Below are positions 26,057 to 33,588 of a stretch of DNA of 64,000 nt, in pieces (the stretch's first letter is position 1; every line of letters starts with the position of its first letter). The stretch covers positions 868,001-932,000 of the forward strand of contig NZ_FMBM01000002.1 in the NCBI RefSeq assembly GCF_900094735.1, in the 5' to 3' direction. Below the pieces are notes generated by a model. That model was given only the letters and a program-made list of their open reading frames with translations. It searched no databases and had not been told where the DNA came from. Made by a program: the position numbers and the translations under genes. The DNA is from Saliniramus fredricksonii (GTDB lineage Bacteria > Pseudomonadota > Alphaproteobacteria > Rhizobiales > Beijerinckiaceae).

Positions 26057-27268
26057 ATGGTTTCACGCAAACTTCTCTACGGCCTTTCGGCCATCGCCCT
26101 CATGAGCGCCACGAGCGCCCATGCCATCGACGTCAAGCTCGGCGTCCTCACCGACATGTCCGGCCTCTATGCCGACCTCAGCGGACAGGGTTCGGTCTGG
26201 GCCGCCGAACAGGCCGTGGCTGATTTCGGTGCCGAAGAAAAGGGCATGAATGTCGAGATCGTCTCGGCTGATCACCAGAACCGCCCGGATGTCGGCTCGA
26301 CCGTCGTGCGCCAGTGGTTCGATGAGGATGATGTCGATGCCGTCGTCGATGTGCCGACCTCCTCGGTGGCGCTCGCGGTCAACGAACTGACCCGCGACCG
26401 CAACAAGGCCTTCCTCGTCTCCGGCGCCGCCACGGCTGCGCTGACGGGTGAGCAGTGCTCGCCGAACACGGTGCACTGGACCTATGACACCTGGTCGCTC
26501 GCCAACGGCACCGGACGCGCCATCGTGGAAACGGGCGGTGAGACGTGGTTCTTCGTGACGGCGGACTATGCCTTCGGTCATGCTCTCGAGGCGGATACGA
26601 CGGCTGTCGTGGAAGAGTTTGGTGGCGAGGTTCTCGGCTCGGTCAGCCATCCGTTCCCGGGTACGGATTTCTCCTCCTTCATCCTGCAGGCGCAGGGGTC
26701 CGGTGCGCAGATCATCGGTCTCGCCAATGCTGGCGGCGACACGGTGAATGCGGTCAACACCGCCGCCGAGTTCGGCGTCGTCCAGGCCGGGCAGAACCTC
26801 GCCGCGCTCCTGATGTTCATCACCGACGTGCATGCGATCGGTCTCGAGAACGCCCAGGGCCTGATCTTCACGGAAGCGTGGTACTGGGATCAGAACGATG
26901 AGAATCGCGCGTTCGCTGCTGATTTCGAGGCGGAGTTCGGTGGAAACAAGCCGACAATGGTCCAGGCCGGCGTCTACTCCTCGGTCATGCATTACCTGAA
27001 GGCCGTCGAGCAGGTCGGTTCTGCGGAGGACGGCGCTGCCGTCGTCGCGGCGATGAAGGAAATCCCCACGGAAGACAAGCTCTTCGGTGAGGGCATGGTC
27101 CGCGAAGACGGGCGCAAGATCCATGACATGTATCTCTTCGAGGTGAAGTCGCCGGAAGAATCCACGGGGCCCTGGGATTACTACACCCAGCGCGCCGTGA
27201 TCCCGGCTGACGGTGCGTTCCGTCCGCTCGAAGAGGGTGGTTGTGAATTCGTCGCTTCGGCCGACTGA
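26057..27268 (+). CDS. Periplasmic amino-acid/amide-binding protein (LivK-like)
   Basis: 403 aa. Signal peptide of 23 residues (MVSRKLLYG...ATSAHA), then a type I periplasmic binding fold: VKLGVLTDMSGLYADLSGQG, VVDVPTSSVALAVNELTRD, and FFVTADYAFGHALEAD. It captures the substrate and delivers it to the LivHM permease. The two-lobe pattern and late cysteine (GGCEF) with an earlier one (EQCSPN) fit this family. GGAGG 8 bases upstream fixes ATG 26057. The substrate is not proven; members of this subgroup also bind amides, urea or aromatic acids. A stable hairpin follows its stop codon, consistent with higher expression of this gene than of the permeases. Confidence 0.9.
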   Translation: MVSRKLLYGLSAIALMSATSAHAIDVKLGVLTDMSGLYADLSGQGSVWAAEQAVADFGAEEKGMNVEIVSADHQNRPDVGSTVVRQWFDEDDVDAVVDVPTSSVALAVNELTRDRNKAFLVSGAATAALTGEQCSPNTVHWTYDTWSLANGTGRAIVETGGETWFFVTADYAFGHALEADTTAVVEEFGGEVLGSVSHPFPGTDFSSFILQAQGSGAQIIGLANAGGDTVNAVNTAAEFGVVQAGQNLAALLMFITDVHAIGLENAQGLIFTEAWYWDQNDENRAFAADFEAEFGGNKPTMVQAGVYSSVMHYLKAVEQVGSAEDGAAVVAAMKEIPTEDKLFGEGMVREDGRKIHDMYLFEVKSPEESTGPWDYYTQRAVIPADGAFRPLEEGGCEFVASAD

Positions 27269-27288
27269 GCATCGATGTGATCTGGTTC

Positions 27289-27320
27289 GTGAGGGGCGGC
27301 GCCTGGCTGCCGCCCCTCAC
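27289..27320 (+). terminator. Intra-operon hairpin after the binding-protein gene
   Basis: GTGAGGGGCGGC (27289–27300) and GCCGCCCCTCAC (27309–27320) form a perfect 12-bp GC-rich stem with an 8-base loop. It lies 20 bases after the binding-protein stop codon and 35 bases before the LivH-like start. No T run follows, so partial termination or 3'-end protection of the upstream mRNA is more likely than full termination. Confidence 0.7.
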
Positions 27321-27355
27321 GCCTTCCTGAAAAGCAGACAGGGGATATAGGACGG

Positions 27356-28237
27356 ATGTTCGAGCTTCTCGGAATCCCGCCACAGGCCTTCTACGCGCAA
27401 TTGACGCTCGGTCTCGTCAATGGTGCGTTCTACGCCGTGCTGAGCCTCGGGCTCGCGGTGATCTTCGGCCTGCTGAACGTGATCAACTTCACCCACGGCG
27501 CGCAATACATGATGGGCGCCTTTGCCGGCTATATCCTGCTGACCTATTTCGGCGTTCCCTATTGGGGTGCGCTGGTTCTGGCGCCGATCATCGTCGGTGC
27601 GGTCGGTATCGTGATCGAGCGCACGATGTTGCGGCATCTGTACCATCTGGATCACCTTTACGGCCTGCTCCTGACATTCGGCCTGGTTCTGGTGATCGAG
27701 GGGCTGTTCCGACAGCAATATGGCGTGTCCGGACGGCCGTTTCCGAACCCGCTCCAGGGCGGACAGAATCTTGGCTTCATGTTCCTGCCGAACTATCGCC
27801 TCTGGGTGATCGTCGCTTCGGTCGTCGTCTGTTTTGCGACCTGGTACCTGATCGAGCAGACGCGGCTGGGCTCCTATCTGCGTGCCGCGGTCGAGCGCCC
27901 GGATCTGGTGCAGGCCTTCGGTATCAATGTTCCCGTCATGGTGACGCTGACCTACGGTTTCGGTGTGGCGCTGGCCGGTTTTGCCGGTGTGCTCGCGGCG
28001 CCGATTCAGGTGGTCTCGCCGATGATGGGCATGAACATCATCATCGTGGTCTTCGCCGTCGTCGTGATCGGCGGGATGGGTTCGATCCTGGGTGCGATCA
28101 TCACGGGCTATTTCCTCGGTCTCGTCGAAGGGCTGACCCGCGTATTCTATCCCGAAGCGTCGAGCACCGTGATCTTCGTGATCATGGCGATCGTCCTGCT
28201 CATCCGGCCCCAGGGCCTGTTCGGCAAAGCGAAATAA
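27356..28237 (+). CDS. Branched-chain amino-acid-type ABC permease (LivH-like)
   Basis: 293 aa, about eight hydrophobic helices. LivH hallmarks are LGLVNGAFYAVLSLGLAVIFGLLNVINFTHG split across the first helices, QTRLGSYLRAAVERPDLVQAFGINV (the coupling loop to the ATPase) and GGMGSILGAIITGYFLG. It forms the inner-membrane channel with the LivM-like subunit. Upstream is GGGG(A)TATAGGACGG as a weak RBS. The start ATG 27356 leaves 87 bases after the binding-protein gene, containing the hairpin. Confidence 0.93.
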   Translation: MFELLGIPPQAFYAQLTLGLVNGAFYAVLSLGLAVIFGLLNVINFTHGAQYMMGAFAGYILLTYFGVPYWGALVLAPIIVGAVGIVIERTMLRHLYHLDHLYGLLLTFGLVLVIEGLFRQQYGVSGRPFPNPLQGGQNLGFMFLPNYRLWVIVASVVVCFATWYLIEQTRLGSYLRAAVERPDLVQAFGINVPVMVTLTYGFGVALAGFAGVLAAPIQVVSPMMGMNIIIVVFAVVVIGGMGSILGAIITGYFLGLVEGLTRVFYPEASSTVIFVIMAIVLLIRPQGLFGKAK

Positions 28238-28247
28238 GGCGCTGATC

Positions 28248-29243
28248 ATGACTGCACAAAACAGAACCCTCATCGCCTTCATCGCCTTCATCGTGATCGC
28301 TCTCGTTGCACCGTTCTTCCTCTACCCGGTGTATCTGATGAAGATCCTGTGCTTCGCGCTGTTCGCCTGCGCCTTCAACCTGCTGCTCGGCTATGGCGGG
28401 TTGCTCTCCTTCGGCCATGCCATGTTCTTCGGTGGTGCTTCGTATTTCACGGGGCATATCGCCAAGGTCTGGGGCTGGTCGCCGGAACTCGCGATCCTTG
28501 CGGGGACGGCCTGCGCCGCGCTGCTCGGCCTCGTGGCCGGCTTCATCGCCATTCGCCGGGCGGGAATCTATTTCGCCATGGTGACGCTGGCACTGGCGCA
28601 GATGTTCTTCTTCTTCGCCCTGCAGGCACCCTTCACCGGCGGTGAGGACGGCATCCAGTCGATCCCGCGCGGGCATCTGTTCGGGATCATCAATCTGCGC
28701 AACGACATGGCGCTGTATTTCTTCGTTCTGGCGATTTTCACCTTCGGCTTCCTGTTCATCTACCGGGTGATCCACTCGCCCTTCGGGCAGGTGCTCAAGG
28801 CCATCCGCGAGAACGAGCCGCGCGCGATTTCGCTCGGCTACAAGACCGACAATTACAAGCTCATCACCTTCGTGATCTCCGCCACCTTCGCCGGCCTCGC
28901 CGGCGGAACGAAGGCGATCGTCTTCCAGATCTCTTCGCTCACCGACGTGATGTGGCAGATGTCGGGTGAGGTGGTGCTGATGACGCTGGTCGGGGGCATG
29001 GGCACGATCTTTGGCCCTATCGTGGGGGCGCTGGTCATCGTCACGATGCAGAACTATCTCGCCGCTTTCGGCGAGTGGGTGCTGATCATCCAGGGCGTCG
29101 TCTTCGTGATCGTGGTGCTCGCCTTCCGCAAGGGCATTGTCGGTGAGTTCACCGCTTGGCTCGAGCGCCGCGAACGCCGCAAGCAGAGCGCCGAGAAAGA
29201 AGCGGCGGCGCCACGCGTGGCGACGAAGCCCGAACACGCCTGA
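28248..29243 (+). CDS. Branched-chain amino-acid-type ABC permease (LivM-like)
   Basis: 331 aa with about nine hydrophobic helices. LivM features: NLLLGYGGLLSFGHAMFFG, FSHSPFGQVLKAIRENEPRA-type coupling loop (here HSPFGQVLKAIRENEPRA), GGTKAIVFQISSL, and GGMGTIFGPIVGALVI. The last ~35 residues are a charged Arg/Lys/Glu tail in the cytoplasm. It is the final gene of the transporter operon, 10 bases after livH. The convergent lipoprotein gene ends 10 bases beyond it, leaving almost no room for a terminator. Confidence 0.93.
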   Translation: MTAQNRTLIAFIAFIVIALVAPFFLYPVYLMKILCFALFACAFNLLLGYGGLLSFGHAMFFGGASYFTGHIAKVWGWSPELAILAGTACAALLGLVAGFIAIRRAGIYFAMVTLALAQMFFFFALQAPFTGGEDGIQSIPRGHLFGIINLRNDMALYFFVLAIFTFGFLFIYRVIHSPFGQVLKAIRENEPRAISLGYKTDNYKLITFVISATFAGLAGGTKAIVFQISSLTDVMWQMSGEVVLMTLVGGMGTIFGPIVGALVIVTMQNYLAAFGEWVLIIQGVVFVIVVLAFRKGIVGEFTAWLERRERRKQSAEKEAAAPRVATKPEHA

Positions 29244-29253
29244 GGGGCAGAGA

Positions 29254-30123
29254 TTATTTTTCGTGGACCGGCGGCGGCGTGCTCACCTTCGTGGTGGGCG
29301 CGCCGTCTGCGTTTTCGCAGCGCCCGTCATCGAGAGGTGCGATGCCCGTATAGGCGAATTCTCCCAAAGCCGCCTCGAGCGCGATGACCTCGCGCTCGGC
29401 CCCGATTGCCTGAGCCTGCGGTGCTTCGATCGCGAGCTGTTCGACGGCATGGCGGTAATCGGCTGCGCGTTTGATCGCCTGCGCATGCACCCAGGCGATC
29501 AGGCAGCGGTTCTCCGCAATGCGTGCAGTGGCTGATCTGGCCTCGAATTCACCGAGCGTGCCCGCCTGCATCATGAGCTTCAGACGGGCCTCGTCGCTGG
29601 CCAGCACGGCCCGGGAGAGGGCGACGAAGGGAGTGATCAGCGTGCGATCGGCGCTCGCATCCTCGGCGATGCGATTAAACAGCGGGGCGGGCGATGTCCC
29701 GCGCGACCAGCGTAGCGGGCGCAGATAGGCGCGTTCGTCGTGATGCATGACGAGGCGTGGCAGAATGCGGGTGCGCGCGAGCTCCGCGAGCTGGCGCTGG
29801 AAAAACGCTTTCTCATGGGCCGGCATCAGGAAGCGCCAGGCGCGATCGCGCAAGGTCCGCTCGTCATCGGTCAGCATGAACCAGGAGACCGCCTCACCGC
29901 GCGCCTCCGCTGCAACGAGCCCGGCAAAGGGCATGACCCGATCATTCCAGATGGAGGGGGCAGGGCGACCCAGATCCCCGGTGCGCGCGCAGCCGACGAG
30001 AAGGAGGGCAGCGCAGGCGAGTGTGGCGATCGCGCCGGATCGCTGCGCGAAATCACCGCGCCTTGCCGGTTCACACGCGGCGCTTGCGCCGCCTCGAACC
30101 GCGGGCCGGGCCGGTTTCCTCAT
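29254..30123 (-). CDS. Putative lipoprotein of unknown function
   Basis: 289 aa. The N-terminus has an unusually long basic n-region (about 25 residues), then a hydrophobic core and a lipobox (AALLLVGC), so Cys near residue 48 is probably lipidated. The mature part is helical and charged (SWFMLTDDERTLRDRAWRFLMPAHEKAFF; CLIAWVHAQAIKRAADYRHAVEQLAIEAP), ending in a Pro/Thr tail. I do not recognise the family. No NTG start exists between ATG 30123 and the hydrophobic core, so the long n-region seems real. It overlaps the small gene upstream by 53 bases in another frame, suggesting a coupled pair. Confidence 0.65.
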   Translation of the reverse strand: MRKPARPAVRGGASAACEPARRGDFAQRSGAIATLACAALLLVGCARTGDLGRPAPSIWNDRVMPFAGLVAAEARGEAVSWFMLTDDERTLRDRAWRFLMPAHEKAFFQRQLAELARTRILPRLVMHHDERAYLRPLRWSRGTSPAPLFNRIAEDASADRTLITPFVALSRAVLASDEARLKLMMQAGTLGEFEARSATARIAENRCLIAWVHAQAIKRAADYRHAVEQLAIEAPQAQAIGAEREVIALEAALGEFAYTGIAPLDDGRCENADGAPTTKVSTPPPVHEK

Positions 30124-30316
30124 GCGTACCGCGCGGATCAGGCTCGGTCGGTTCCGTGTGGCGCTCATAGCGAATTCCGGTGAACAGCAAGATCTCCCCA
30201 AGCGGGGTGCGGATGTCCGAGGTTCTGGCCGTGCGTTTGGGGAAATCGGCCAGCCGCACGACCTCTGCGCCGCCCGACGCAGCTGCATGAACCTTGTGCA
30301 CGTGTGGTCTTCCCAT
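30071..30316 (-). CDS. Small conserved-looking basic protein
   Basis: 81 aa. It contains the segment GEILLFTGIRYER, which I recall as a conserved motif in short alphaproteobacterial hypothetical proteins, followed by a Pro/Glu-rich linker and a strongly basic end (RGSRRRKRRV). GGGGAG 8 bases upstream supports ATG 30316; a GTG three codons earlier is also in frame. It overlaps the start of the lipoprotein gene by 53 bases in a different frame. The basic tail suggests nucleic-acid or membrane-surface contact; function unknown. Confidence 0.6.
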   Translation of the reverse strand: MGRPHVHKVHAAASGGAEVVRLADFPKRTARTSDIRTPLGEILLFTGIRYERHTEPTEPDPRGTHEETGPARGSRRRKRRV

Positions 30317-30544
30317 GACACTCACTCCCCGCTGCTGCGGCCTCGGCGTGGTGATCGACGCACATTCGAGCCGCTATGGTTAACAGTTGGTTTACGCCGT
30401 CTTGAAATACCCGCTTCCATCATTAGTCGTTACAAGAATACTACTTTCAATCGCGGCCACAGTTAAGAGAGTGCTAAGGGGTTTTCTCTATCTTTCGTTA
30501 ACAGTGTATTTTGTGAATGCTTGCTGACCCCGGTGCCTGCCTCC

Positions 30545-31765
30545 ATGCGCGATGGATTCTCTTTGAGAAATCAATATGCCGATGCCGCTCGGCGGCCGGG
30601 CAGCGCGCGGCCGCGTCATCAGGATCTGCTGCGTCTGAGCATGCTCGCCGGTCACGCTGATGCGGGACTGGACGCGATGCGGCCTGATCTGGTGCAGGTG
30701 TTGTTGCGTGTGCAGACCGATCTGTTCGCAGGCGCGCCTGCGGGCGCGCGGGACGGATCGCAGGCCTTCGAACCCCTCGCGTTGGCGCTCATCTCGCGCG
30801 CACAGCCCGACACCCTGCTTTATGTGGCAAGGCAGCTCGCACAACTGCCAGATCCGCCCGAGAGCGTCCTGCGGGCGATCGTGGTGCGGGGACAGGAACT
30901 CGGCCTCGCCGATCCGCTGCATGGCGGCGGGGGCTCTGCTTCATCTGCCGCGCCGCCCGGCCCGTCACGCGAGCCGATCCCGGATGGGACGCCGCCGGCT
31001 GCCTCAACCGGGCTCGATCTCGCGCTCGCGCGCGACAGCCACGCCCTGCTTGGCGGGCGTCTGCTGCAGGATATGGTGGCGCGCGCCCGGCGTGTTCCGG
31101 ATCTCGCCGAAGCGCTGCTTGCGCGCACCGACTTGCCCTCGCGATCGCTGGCGCCGCTCTATCTGCATGCGGACCAGGCGCGCCGGGCGGCCCTGCGCAG
31201 CGCCATGGCGCAGGACGGGGGCGGGGCTTCGCACCTGCGTCTCGTGCGCCCGACGCGCGAGCGCATCGCGGCCTTGCACGATGCGGCCGATATCGGCGAG
31301 AAGGCGGCTTTCGGTGCGCGCCTGGCGCAGGGGCTGGGGCTGACGGTGGTGCCTGAATGGCGCTTCGATCAGCCGGCGCGTCATGATTGCCTCGCGCTTG
31401 CCCTGCTGGCATTAGGCGCCCCGGAAGAGGCCGCGATCCGCATTTTCCTGACTTTGGACAAAGCGCTCGCCCGCAATGTCGCCACCGTGTTCGGGCTGGT
31501 CGAGATCTTCCGGCGCACGCCGCGTTCCGTGGCCTGCGCCCTGATCGAGGCGATCTACGAGATCAGCATCGTCCTGCCGCAGCGTAATACCGCGCCGGCA
31601 AATGCCGGACGGATCATCGACCATGCGCGCGCGGCGGGGAGGGGGCTCGGCGCGACTGCCCGCGAGGCCTTGCGGGCGGGAGCGCGCACGGATATGCCCG
31701 GGGAAAGTCGCGTGGGCAGCATACGCAATGGCGTGCGGGGCGCGGCCACACGGGATCGCGACTGA
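30545..31765 (+). CDS. DUF2336-like protein
   Basis: 406 aa, soluble, helix-rich with HEAT-like character (DLLRLSMLAGHADAGLDA; QDLLALLSRA-type repeats; SVACALIEAIYEISIVLP). The layout resembles the alphaproteobacterial DUF2336 family, whose role is unknown; I hold this assignment loosely. Ala/Arg content is high and a Pro/Ser linker lies near residues 135–160. The start is uncertain: ATG 30545 is used, TTG 30521 is in frame, and neither has a clear RBS. It is divergent from the small basic-protein gene across about 230 bases of AT-rich sequence (30326–30544), and convergent with DAHP synthase. Confidence 0.6.
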   Translation: MRDGFSLRNQYADAARRPGSARPRHQDLLRLSMLAGHADAGLDAMRPDLVQVLLRVQTDLFAGAPAGARDGSQAFEPLALALISRAQPDTLLYVARQLAQLPDPPESVLRAIVVRGQELGLADPLHGGGGSASSAAPPGPSREPIPDGTPPAASTGLDLALARDSHALLGGRLLQDMVARARRVPDLAEALLARTDLPSRSLAPLYLHADQARRAALRSAMAQDGGGASHLRLVRPTRERIAALHDAADIGEKAAFGARLAQGLGLTVVPEWRFDQPARHDCLALALLALGAPEEAAIRIFLTLDKALARNVATVFGLVEIFRRTPRSVACALIEAIYEISIVLPQRNTAPANAGRIIDHARAAGRGLGATAREALRAGARTDMPGESRVGSIRNGVRGAATRDRD

Positions 31766-31783
31766 GCTGTCGTGGCAGCGGGT

Positions 31784-31810
31784 CGGGCGGGACGCTTTTT
31801 GCCCCGCCCG
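31784..31810. terminator. Bidirectional hairpin between DUF2336 and DAHP synthase genes
   Basis: CGGGCGGG (31784–31791) pairs with CCCGCCCG (31803–31810) with an 11-base loop that contains five T. It lies within the 50-base gap between the two convergent stop codons. Confidence 0.5.
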
Positions 31811-31815
31811 TAAGC

Positions 31816-33204
31816 TCATTCCGCCGCTTCGGTCCGCGGGCGTTCCTTGCCCTGACGCTCGTGCTTGATCAGCTGCGCGGTCAGGAAAGCGATCTCGAGC
31901 GCCTGTTCGGAATTGAGGCGGGGATCGCAATAGGTGTGGTAGCGATCGGAGAGATCGGCATCGGTGAGGGCGCGGGCGCCACCGGTGCATTCGGTGACGT
32001 TCTGCCCGGTCATTTCCAGATGGATACCGCCGGCATGCGTCCCTTCTGCCTGATGGACGGCGAAGAAGTTGCGCACTTCCTGCATCACCTGATCGAAGGG
32101 CCGCGTCTTGAAGCCGGAAGCCGCCTTGATGGTGTTGCCGTGCATCGGATCGCAGGACCAGACCACGTTGCGTCCCTCGCGCTTGACCGCGCGGATCAGG
32201 GCGGGGAGGTGGTCGAAGACCTTGTCGGCGCCGAAGCGGCAGATCAGGGTCAGGCGCCCCGCTTCGTTCTTGGGATCGAGCGCATCGATCAACTGCAGCA
32301 GGCCGTCCGGCGTCAGCGAGGGCCCGCATTTCACGCCGATCGGGTTTTCGATGCCACGCATGTATTCGACATGGGCATGATCGGGCTGGCGGGTGCGGTC
32401 ACCGATCCAGAGCATGTGACCGGATGTGGCATAATATTCGCCGGGCGTGGTGGAATCCACCCGCGTCATCGCTTCTTCATAGCCGAGAAGCAGTGCCTCG
32501 TGGCTGGTGTAGAAGTCGGTGATGCGCATCTCCTGATGCTGCTCGGGATTGATCCCGATCGCGCGCATGAAGTCGATCGTCTGGGTGATCTGCTCGGCGA
32601 GCTCGGCATAGCGCGAGGATTGCGGGCTGTCCTTGATGAAGCCGAGCATCCAGCGATGCGCGTTCTCCAGATTGGCGTAGCCGCCGGTGGCGAAGGCGCG
32701 GATCAGATTCAGCGTCGCCGCCGATTGACGATAGGCCTTGAGCTGGCGATCCGGATCGGGATTGCGCGAGGCGGCGTCGAAGTCGATGCCGTTGATGATG
32801 TCGCCGCGATAGCTCGGCAGCTCGACCCCGTCGACGGTCTCCGTCGGCGCCGAACGCGGCTTGGCGAACTGGCCGGCAATGCGCCCCACCTTCACCACCG
32901 GGCAGGAGCCGGCAAAGGTGAGCACGACGGCCATCTGCAGGAAGACGCGGAAGAAATCGCGGATATTGTCGGCGGAGTGCTCGGCGAAGCTCTCGGCGCA
33001 ATCGCCGCCCTGGAGCAGGAAGGCCTCGCCGGCGGCGACGCTGGCGAGCGCCTTTTTCAGCTTGCGCGCCTCTCCGGCGAAGACCAGCGGCGGAAAGCCC
33101 GAAAGCTGCTCCTCGACGACTTTGAGGGCGGCCTCGTCCGTATAGGCCGGAACCTGCTGGATCGGTTTGGATCTCCAGCTATCGGGCGTCCAGCGTTCGT
33201 TCAT
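31816..33204 (-). CDS. Class II 3-deoxy-7-phosphoheptulonate (DAHP) synthase
   Basis: 462 aa, plant/microbial class II type. It condenses phosphoenolpyruvate and erythrose 4-phosphate in the first shikimate-pathway step. Visible active-site segments are [11 protein letters not shown] (metal-binding Cys), [41 protein letters not shown] and [18 protein letters not shown] (Glu/His/Asp metal ligands). AAGGAG about 8 bases upstream supports ATG 33204 over an in-frame ATG 32 codons earlier. It is the only gene of aromatic biosynthesis in the window. Upstream lies a 384-base divergent region shared with topA. Confidence 0.95.
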   Translation of the reverse strand: MNERWTPDSWRSKPIQQVPAYTDEAALKVVEEQLSGFPPLVFAGEARKLKKALASVAAGEAFLLQGGDCAESFAEHSADNIRDFFRVFLQMAVVLTFAGSCPVVKVGRIAGQFAKPRSAPTETVDGVELPSYRGDIINGIDFDAASRNPDPDRQLKAYRQSAATLNLIRAFATGGYANLENAHRWMLGFIKDSPQSSRYAELAEQITQTIDFMRAIGINPEQHQEMRITDFYTSHEALLLGYEEAMTRVDSTTPGEYYATSGHMLWIGDRTRQPDHAHVEYMRGIENPIGVKCGPSLTPDGLLQLIDALDPKNEAGRLTLICRFGADKVFDHLPALIRAVKREGRNVVWSCDPMHGNTIKAASGFKTRPFDQVMQEVRNFFAVHQAEGTHAGGIHLEMTGQNVTECTGGARALTDADLSDRYHTYCDPRLNSEQALEIAFLTAQLIKHERQGKERPRTEAAE

Positions 33205-33588
33205 CGTATCACTCCTTGCGCGCCTCATACCCGGGCGCGCAGCCTCGCTCAATGTGTCAACGCGCGGCTTATACACGAGAATCGTACGGCGTGGCGACAA
33301 ATCTGAACCGGTTGCGACAGGATATTGCGTTCATGTCGCAAATCAGCGAACAAGCGTGCGGTTTTGCGTCATCGACAGGCATGATCAAAAACATGGCATG
33401 TCGGCGCCACGGCGCGACAGCCGGATCGTTCTGCAGGGCGGCGGGCGGGTTCGATCCGGGTGATGCGTGTACGAAGCGATTTGACACGCGGCCCACATTC
33501 ACCCACTTACACGCATGCGGCGCCGTGCGGGGCTGGGCGCCTGACATCTTTTCAATGCCTGCAGGCCCCAGGATCGGGAACGCGCTTA
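33205..33588. promoter_or_regulatory. Divergent region between DAHP synthase and topA
   Basis: 384 bases with no credible gene. It contains the inverted repeat described separately at 33311–33340, several further GCGACA half-sites (33294, 33413), and a −35-like TTGACA at 33481–33486. At 17–18 bases downstream the −10 is weak (CACTTA/ACTTAC), so the topA promoter assignment is tentative. TTGACA also occurs on the minus strand near 33260, upstream of DAHP synthase. Confidence 0.4.
33311..33340. promoter_or_regulatory. Inverted repeat, candidate operator
   Basis: TTGCGACA (33311–33318) and TGTCGCAA (33333–33340) are perfect complements separated by 14 bases, giving a centre-to-centre distance of about two helical turns. 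This is a suitable shape for a dimeric regulator between two divergent genes. Confidence 0.45.

Noticed and set aside
30521-30544. Upstream TTG start for the DUF2336-like gene
   Set aside because: No SD in front; the ATG at 30545 is simpler, though neither is proven.
33444-33460. GGTTCGATCC resembling a tRNA T-arm
   Set aside because: The flanking bases do not pair as a 5-bp stem, and no acceptor or anticodon arm can be drawn around it.
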